Made by a program: the position numbers and the translations under genes
Part shown: piece by piece, positions 8,241 through 12,565 of the stretch
Numbering within the stretch: position 1 is the first letter of the stretch
Layout of the letters: each line of letters starts with the position of its first letter
Origin: an uncultured Rickettsiales bacterium
GTDB taxonomy: Bacteria; Pseudomonadota; Alphaproteobacteria; Rickettsiales; UBA1997
Assembly: GCA_951800555.1 (NCBI GenBank)
Contig: CATOJU010000015.1
Span: 1-12,565 of the forward strand
Length of the DNA stretch: 12,565 nt
Direction of reading: 5' to 3'
The notes under the pieces: generated by a model
Databases searched by the model: none
What the model was told of the DNA's origin: nothing
What the model saw: the letters and a program-made list of their open reading frames with translations, nothing else

Positions 8241-9527
8241 TTATATAAATAAATTACTTTTTTCTATTATTTCAATACCATTCATATATGGTACAAGAAC
8301 ATCCGGTACTTTTATACTACCATCTTTTCTTTGATAATTTTCCATAATAGCAATTATAGTTCGTCCAATTGCTAACGCAGAACCATTTAAAGTATGAACA
8401 AAATCAATTTTTCCATCACTTTCTCTTCTATATCTTGCATTCATTCTTCTTGCTTGAAAATCCCAACAATTAGAACAACTTGATATTTCTCTATAGGTAT
8501 TTTGTGCAGGCAACCATACTTCATGGTCATAGGTTTTTGATGATGCAAAACCAGTATCTCCACTACATAATAACATAACCCTATACGGAATATTTAAAAG
8601 TTCTAAAATTTCATCCTCAATACTCGACATTCTGTCGTGTTCTTCAATAGATTTATCTGGAGTTGTAATGGAAACCATTTCAACTTTTTTAAATTGATGT
8701 TGCCTTAACATACCTCTTGTGTCTTTTCCAGCAGAACCGGCTTCACTTCTCCAACAAGGAGTAAAAGCAGTTAATCTTATAGGTAAATCTTTTTCATTAA
8801 CAATTCTATTATTTAACCAATTAGTCATAGTAACTTCACTAGTTGGAATTAGCCACATATTATCAACTGTATGATAGGCATCTTCCGAAAATTTTGGTAA
8901 ATTACCAGTTCCAAACATTGCCTCTGTTTTTACAAAAAATGGTATTGAAGTTTCTCTATAGCCATATTTCCCAACTATATCAAGAAAAAAATTTGAAAGT
9001 GCTCTTTCTAATTTTGCTAATCCGTCAAATAATGCTGTTGATCTGGAACCACATAATTTTGCTGTTTGTTCAAAATCCATTTGTCTTAAATTTTCACCTA
9101 ATTCATAATGTGCTTTTGGTTCAAAATCAAACTTCGTTGGTTCAGAAAATTTTTTTACTATAACATTATCAGTGTCGTCTTCTCCGAAAGGTACACAATC
9201 TTGTAAAATATTGTCTGTTGTAATTAATATATTATAAAGCGTTGAATCTTTTTCATCTCCAATTAAAGTTTCTAGATTTAATATTTCTTTATTAATATTG
9301 TCAACTTTATTTTTTAATTCACTATAATCTTGACCTGAATTTTTTAATTTTCCAATTTCTTTTGATAAAGAATTCCTATTTGATTGTAATTCTTGTAATT
9401 TTGTTAAATCTACTTTTCTTTTTTTGTCTAATTCTATTATTTTTTTTGCTTTTAATGATAAACCTCTTTTTTCCATAGCTTTATCGAACGCTTCAGGATT
9501 TTCTATAATCCATTTTAAATTTAGCAT
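8241..9527 (-). CDS. serS: Seryl-tRNA synthetase
   Basis: Charges tRNA-Ser (and tRNA-Sec where present) with serine in the cytosol. The 428-residue length is standard for bacterial SerRS. The N-terminal antiparallel coiled-coil tRNA-binding arm lies at about residues 28-105. The class II catalytic core follows: the serine-site TSE (229-231), motif 2 from Arg260 in the FTPCWRSEAGSAGKDTRG segment to about Phe279, and motif 3 NGSALAIGRTIIAIMENYQ at 381-399 with its essential Arg389. No insertions or missing key residues are seen. No Shine-Dalgarno precedes the ATG. A weak TTGAAA (9585-9580) with TATAAA (9565-9560) lies upstream, but the 14-base spacing is short. The gene stands alone, separated by 213 bases from the HIT gene and 232 bases from the next gene. 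Confidence 0.98.
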   Translation of the reverse strand: MLNLKWIIENPEAFDKAMEKRGLSLKAKKIIELDKKRKVDLTKLQELQSNRNSLSKEIGKLKNSGQDYSELKNKVDNINKEILNLETLIGDEKDSTLYNILITTDNILQDCVPFGEDDTDNVIVKKFSEPTKFDFEPKAHYELGENLRQMDFEQTAKLCGSRSTALFDGLAKLERALSNFFLDIVGKYGYRETSIPFFVKTEAMFGTGNLPKFSEDAYHTVDNMWLIPTSEVTMTNWLNNRIVNEKDLPIRLTAFTPCWRSEAGSAGKDTRGMLRQHQFKKVEMVSITTPDKSIEEHDRMSSIEDEILELLNIPYRVMLLCSGDTGFASSKTYDHEVWLPAQNTYREISSCSNCWDFQARRMNARYRRESDGKIDFVHTLNGSALAIGRTIIAIMENYQRKDGSIKVPDVLVPYMNGIEIIEKSNLFI

Positions 9528-9641
9528 AGATTTGAATAATTAATTGTGATGATTAAATATTTATATCTTTTTTTTATTTTTTCAATAGAAAAAGTTTATT
9601 ATTAGCTAATCGCTATTAAAATTTTTATTTATATTATTTTT

Positions 9642-9713
9642 ATTATTTATATCATTTTAAGATTAAAATTATTTAGTATTTTACTGTCTAATAATTTTTT
9701 ATACGTAAAGTCT
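9642..9713 (+). repeat. Decayed copy of the palindromic repeat found at 12020-12320
   Basis: Aligned with the copy at 12020-12103 this segment matches at roughly three quarters of positions with a single one-base gap, including ATTATTTAT-TCATT, GATTA-AATTA and TGTCTA-TAATT. The outer stem still pairs (about 9666-9675 with 9691-9699): a G-C pair has become A-T and a C-G pair T-A, with both sides changed. The unpaired T-T at stem position 10 is kept. The inner stem is mostly lost. It lies after the HIT gene stop and may work as the end of the proS-HIT transcript. The assignment rests on visual alignment in AT-rich DNA. Confidence 0.6.
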
Positions 9714-9740
9714 ACTAAACTATAATTTTACTTTGAAATT

Positions 9741-10406
9741 TTATAAATTATAAAAATTAGCAAAATTTTTAAAAATTTGTTCGGTTTCTTCAATTTTTAT
9801 TTTATCAACCAATTTATCTTCATCTGTCATTAATCTCCAATCCTTAACACCTCCTTTTACTCCAAGATTAGCAAAGAATTCTCTATAATTTATTCCATTT
9901 TTAATTAAATCTATCCTATCTGCGTAATTTATAGTCCTAAGAACATACATTTCTTTATTTTCTTCAAAATATAAATATTGCCCATCTTCTTTAAAGATTT
10001 TTCTTACTTCTAGAAAATTTTCAATTTTTTGAATATTTATATCTCTATTTTTTCCTAAAAACTTTTCTATTCTATCTTTTATAAAATTTATTTCTTTATA
10101 TTCAGTTGATTTTCTAGGAATAAAATGCATATGGGCGTGAAAAACACTTTGTAATATTACACCATTTTCTACCATAAAAGGTTGATATAGATATTTAGTT
10201 AAAAATTCTATAAGTTTTTCTTTTAGATGTAAAAATTCTTCAGTCCACTCCGGATTAAAATCCCCCATACATTTATAATGATCTTTTGTTATAATCATTA
10301 CATGTCCCGGGGCAACAATTCCTACACCAATTTTTATACAAAAATTTTTAGTTTCAAAAACTATATCGCCTTTTTTATAATCTCTACAAAATACACAGTT
10401 TTCCAT
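9741..10406 (-). CDS. HIT-family (histidine triad) nucleotide hydrolase/transferase with C-terminal extension
   Basis: HIT proteins hydrolyse or transfer nucleotidyl groups (Ap4A, AMP-amidates, aminoacyl-AMP). This 221-residue protein has the HIT core in residues 1-100: zinc-type CVFC (Cys4, Cys7), a GHVMIITKDH segment (34-43) whose His43 is the expected third ligand, and the triad HAHMHF with His90, His92 and His94. His92 would be the nucleophile. The core is complete. Residues about 101-221 are an extension beyond the usual 110-150-residue HINT/HIT length, with GQYLYFEE (142-149) and an LGV...DWR segment (181-191). I recall similar extensions in some bacterial HIT proteins but cannot confirm it. 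The ATG is 15 bases after the proS stop, so the two are probably co-transcribed. No Shine-Dalgarno is seen. The exact substrate is unknown. Confidence 0.88.
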   Translation of the reverse strand: MENCVFCRDYKKGDIVFETKNFCIKIGVGIVAPGHVMIITKDHYKCMGDFNPEWTEEFLHLKEKLIEFLTKYLYQPFMVENGVILQSVFHAHMHFIPRKSTEYKEINFIKDRIEKFLGKNRDINIQKIENFLEVRKIFKEDGQYLYFEENKEMYVLRTINYADRIDLIKNGINYREFFANLGVKGGVKDWRLMTDEDKLVDKIKIEETEQIFKNFANFYNL

Positions 10407-10421
10407 TTTATTTATAATTTA

Positions 10422-11846
10422 TTAATAACTTTTAGCAATAATAACTTTATTTTCTAATTCAAAAGGCATACATCTATAGGAAAGACTATATTTATTCATA
10501 ATTTTTTCAAGTTTTTCGTCTTTCCAAAGATTTTTGTCTAAAGAAACAAAACAAGTTTTATTCTCAAAAATATCAATAATATCATCAATTTTATCGACTG
10601 CAATTATATTGTCATAAAGATTTTTTTTACTTTTTTCTAGCAAATCATTTTGCATTTCTTCTAGAATTGTTTTATAAATTTCGGCGAACTCTTCAAGGGA
10701 TTTAGAATTTTTTTCATCCAATTTATCTCTTCTAACATAGAATACAGTATTGTTTTCAATTTCTTTAATTCCTATTTCCATTCTTATAGGGGCCCCTTTT
10801 CTAATCCAATTCCATTTTTTCTCTGCAGATTCCTGTTGACTTAAATCTATATAACAATCATCACCTAAAGTATTTTTAATTTTATTACAATATTCTAGAA
10901 TTCTTGTTCTATTTTCTTCATTATGCAATACTGGAATTATAACAACTTTATAGGGCGCAATTTTTGGAGGTAAAACAAGACCATTATCATCACTGTGGCT
11001 CATAATTATAGCTCCCATTGTTCTTGTTGAAAATCCCCAAGAAGTACTATAGGCATATTGTTCTTGCATATTTTCATTATTAAATTTTATATTACAAGAT
11101 TTAGTAAAATTTTGACCTAAATTATGACTAGTACAAGCCTGCAAAGCTTTGCCATCTTGCATCATAGATTCTATTGTATATGTATTTAAAGCACCTGGGA
11201 ATTTCTCATCTTCCGTCTTTTTTCCCATTAATCCATTAATAGCAAGGAAATTTTCAAACATCCAATGATAAACTTCTTTTAACATTATCATTGCATCATT
11301 TTCAGCTTCTTCTGCTGTTTTAAACACATTATGCCCTTCTTGCCATAAAAATTCACTTGTCCTTAAAAATAATCTAGGTCTTAATTCCCATCGCATAACA
11401 TTAGCCCATTGATTAATTTTAAAAGGCAAATCTCTATAGGATTTTATCCATTTAGAAAAACTGTCACCTATAATAGTTTCGCTAGTAGGTCTTATTACGT
11501 ATGGTTGTTCTAATTCTCCGTCTGGTATTAATTTTCCATCTTTAGCCACAAGTCTATGATGTGTAACAACTGCTGTTTCTTTTGCAAAACCTTCTATATG
11601 TTCCGCTTCTTTTTCTAAAAATTCTAAAGGAATCAAAAGTGGAAAATAGGCATTTTGAACTCCAAATTCTTTAATTTTTTTATCTAATATATTTTTAATA
11701 TTTTCCCAAATAGCATAACCATAAGGTTTTATTACCATACATCCTCTAACACAGGAATTTTCTGCTAAATCTGCTTTATTTATAACTTCTTGATACCATT
11801 CTGGAAAGTTGTCTTTTCTAGTGTTGTTTAATGCATTTTTTGACAT
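10422..11846 (-). CDS. proS: Prolyl-tRNA synthetase, archaeal/eukaryal-like type, C-terminally reduced
   Basis: Charges tRNA-Pro with proline in the cytosol. The sequence is the archaeal/eukaryal-like ProRS type and not the bacterial type with or without an editing insertion: N-terminal FPEWYQEVINKADLAE (14-29), VRGCMVIKPYGYAIWE (33-48), AEHIEGFA (81-88), motif 2 around RWELRPR...RTSEFLWQEGH (152-172), the HNLGQNF segment (241-247) and motif 3 GFSTRTMGA with SHSDDNGLVLPP (271-294). The anticodon-binding domain covers about 295-395. The family usually ends in a zinc-binding domain and a terminal Tyr. Here the end AKSY (471-474) is kept, but the CxxC-containing part expected between MPFE (460-463) and AKSY is missing; only Cys432 and Cys459 remain. 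The 474-residue length is a little short for the type. No Shine-Dalgarno precedes the ATG. A candidate promoter lies at 11882-11909. The HIT gene follows after 15 bases. Confidence 0.97.
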   Translation of the reverse strand: MSKNALNNTRKDNFPEWYQEVINKADLAENSCVRGCMVIKPYGYAIWENIKNILDKKIKEFGVQNAYFPLLIPLEFLEKEAEHIEGFAKETAVVTHHRLVAKDGKLIPDGELEQPYVIRPTSETIIGDSFSKWIKSYRDLPFKINQWANVMRWELRPRLFLRTSEFLWQEGHNVFKTAEEAENDAMIMLKEVYHWMFENFLAINGLMGKKTEDEKFPGALNTYTIESMMQDGKALQACTSHNLGQNFTKSCNIKFNNENMQEQYAYSTSWGFSTRTMGAIIMSHSDDNGLVLPPKIAPYKVVIIPVLHNEENRTRILEYCNKIKNTLGDDCYIDLSQQESAEKKWNWIRKGAPIRMEIGIKEIENNTVFYVRRDKLDEKNSKSLEEFAEIYKTILEEMQNDLLEKSKKNLYDNIIAVDKIDDIIDIFENKTCFVSLDKNLWKDEKLEKIMNKYSLSYRCMPFELENKVIIAKSY

Positions 11847-11881
11847 TTTTTTAATTGAAATTGCTTTTTAATTTTGAATTA

Positions 11882-11909
11882 AAAATAATATTTAAAATGA
11901 ATATGTCAA
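11882..11909 (-). promoter_or_regulatory. Candidate sigma70-type promoter of proS
   Basis: On the minus strand a consensus -35 TTGACA (11909-11904) is followed after 16 bases by a -10-like TATTTT (11887-11882). This would give a leader of roughly 30 bases to the proS ATG. The -35 box is a perfect match; the -10 box is weak. A closer TATTAT is too near (13 bases). Confidence 0.4.
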
Positions 11910-12019
11910 ATTATTTTTGCGTTTATTTATAAAAATTTTTAATAGACCTCCTGCATAAAACTATATATAAATATCAATAATATCTAAATATTTTTAGGTT
12001 TACTTATGTTTATGATTAT

Positions 12020-12103
12020 TTTATTCTTTAATTTTCCATTATTTATGTCATTCCAGATTAGAATTACTTGACAATTTATTGTCTAGTAATTCTTAATGTG
12101 GAA
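12020..12103 (+). repeat. Palindromic repeat, copy A
   Basis: This 84-bp unit is identical to copy B at 12237-12320 (offset 217). Its centre is a hairpin with 16-base arms, AGAATTACTTGACAAT and ATTGTCTAGTAATTCT, a 2-base loop and one mismatch at stem position 10. Outside this, ATTCCAGATTA and TAATGTGGAA extend the palindrome imperfectly. The flank TGTCATTCC...GGAATC resembles short palindromic repeats common in Rickettsiales intergenic DNA (from memory). Homology to copy B resumes after an insertion, at 12181 to about 12213. Confidence 0.9.
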
Positions 12104-12180
12104 AACAAGGCAGGAAAATGATATGCTTGCATAATCATTTTAGCTTGTCGTCCTGCTGCCATTTGCCGGAACGAAGTGGA
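12103..12180. mobile_element. GC-richer palindromic insertion inside repeat copy A
   Basis: Copy B runs directly from AATGTGGA into ATCCAG, while copy A has about 78 extra bases at this point. The inserted DNA is 34/78 G+C (44%), far above its surroundings. It contains its own hairpin: AAAATGATATGC pairs with GCATAATCATTTT with one bulge, and GGCAGGA can pair with the TCCTGCTGCC region. The word GTGGA occurs at both sides (12098-12102 and 12176-12180), which may be a 5-bp target duplication, but an extra GGA next to it makes the exact junction ambiguous. No coding capacity is seen. Confidence 0.55.
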
Positions 12181-12236
12181 GGAATCTAGTAATATAAAAT
12201 GTGTTAAATATAGAAAAATTACTAAACTTTTTTGTA

Positions 12237-12320
12237 TTTATTCTTTAATTTTCCATTATTTATGTCATTCCAGATTAGAATTACTTGACAATTTATTGTC
12301 TAGTAATTCTTAATGTGGAA
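12237..12320 (+). repeat. Palindromic repeat, copy B
   Basis: Exact 84-bp match to copy A in the same orientation, and uninterrupted. It therefore shows the full palindrome running from about TCATTCCAG to GGAATCCAG (12264-12325). Weaker similarity to the post-insertion part of copy A continues to about 12352. Zero differences between A and B indicate recent duplication or ongoing homogenisation. Confidence 0.9.
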
Positions 12321-12436
12321 TCCAGAAATATAAAAAGATGTTAAATATAAAAAAGTATTTTATAGGTTTTTTTATATTATAGAATATAAAAAATTATTAA
12401 TATTCTTTTTTTTATTAAAGTAATTTAATTACTAGA

Positions 12437-12514
12437 TTCCACATTAAGAATTTCTAAATAAACAAGTTTATTAAGAAATTCTAATCTGGAATGACATAAA
12501 TAATGGAAAATTAA
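12437..12514 (-). repeat. Palindromic repeat, copy C, inverted, with a different but still paired stem
   Basis: In reverse orientation the outer parts match copies A and B (TTCCACATTAAGAA at 12437-12450; TCTAATCTGGAATGACATAA from 12481, continuing through TAATGGAAAATTAA). The inner stem differs: AGAATTTCTAAATAAAC (12447-12463) pairs with 12466-12482 over 17 positions, with one A-A mismatch at position 10, the same place as in A and B. Each stem base that differs from A/B (positions 7, 11, 13, 16) is matched by the complementary change in the other arm. B and C thus form an inverted pair around about 116 bases. Confidence 0.85.
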
Positions 12515-12541
12515 CAAAATAAACATACTTATAAGAAAACA

Positions 12542-12562
12542 TAATCTGGAATGACATAAATA
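12542..12562 (-). repeat. Partial fourth copy of the repeat at the window edge
   Basis: The 21 bases are identical to 12482-12502 in copy C (core AATCTGGAATGACATAAATA) and have the same orientation. The rest of the unit is not present to the left, where the sequence differs, so only one arm of the repeat is seen here before the window ends. Confidence 0.65.
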
Positions 12563-12565
12563 AAG

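Larger units (their letters stand above)
11847..12565. other. 719-base non-coding block upstream of proS holding palindromic repeats
   Basis: No credible protein gene, tRNA or rRNA is seen on either strand. The proS-proximal part (11847-12019) is plain AT-rich DNA with a candidate promoter and a short GC-richer word (GACCTCCTGCATAAAA at 11945-11960). From 12020 to the window edge the block is almost wholly repeat-derived: copies A and B in direct orientation, copy C inverted, and the start of another inverted copy at the edge. The segments between copies (12214-12236, 12353-12436) are very AT-rich with no recognisable content. Confidence 0.75.

Noticed and set aside
12103..12180. The GC-rich segment considered as a tRNA gene or small structured RNA.
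   Set aside because: No cloverleaf, T-loop or acceptor stem can be drawn; comparison with copy B shows it as an insertion in a repeat.
12020..12565. The repeats considered as a CRISPR array.
   Set aside because: Only four irregularly spaced copies, in both orientations, with units of about 80 bp and no uniform spacers.

Overview
The window is a very AT-rich stretch (roughly three quarters A+T by eye) whose protein-coding genes all lie on the minus strand. The best anchor for its origin is the block virB3-virB4-virB6. It has the compact order, the giant Cys-rich VirB6 and the short VirB3 (motif DPLFLGLTRPSM) typical of the Rickettsiales type IV secretion system (T4SS, rvh/vir). Together with the low GC and sparse intergenic DNA, this suggests an obligate intracellular alphaproteobacterium of the order Rickettsiales or a close relative. 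I cannot name a genus.

Layout, read in the direction of transcription (high to low coordinates). (1) 11847-12565 is a 719-base non-coding block holding a family of palindromic repeats: two identical 84-bp direct copies, one inverted copy, a partial copy at the window edge, and a GC-richer palindromic insertion inside the first copy. (2) proS (10422-11846) is followed after 15 bases by a HIT-family nucleotide hydrolase/transferase gene (9741-10406), probably one transcript. (3) 9528-9740 is a spacer with a decayed fifth copy of the repeat. (4) serS (8241-9527) is followed by an AT-rich perfect hairpin. (5) A 480-residue protein (6566-8008) is unannotated at family level by simple reading, but carries what looks like a complete His-Asp-Gln-Cys set of a CE-clan (Ulp1/YopJ-like) cysteine protease or acyltransferase. 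(6) virB3, virB4 and virB6 (22-6384) are tightly packed and probably translationally coupled, behind a plausible promoter with an inverted repeat. The virB6 stop is 10 bases before a possible next start codon at the left edge.

How the parts fit: VirB3 (inner-membrane component), VirB4 (ATPase) and VirB6 (polytopic channel protein with a large Cys-rich domain) are core parts of the secretion channel. The CE-clan-like protein just upstream on the same strand is a natural candidate for a substrate of that channel acting in the host cell, although this is inference. ProRS, SerRS and the HIT protein form a translation-related neighbourhood.

The two most notable signals are the CE-clan-like protein beside the T4SS genes and the palindromic repeat family, in which base changes between copies are compensated across the stem. 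ProRS is of the archaeal/eukaryal-like type and appears to have lost part of its C-terminal zinc site. No tRNA, rRNA, CRISPR array or transposase gene was seen.
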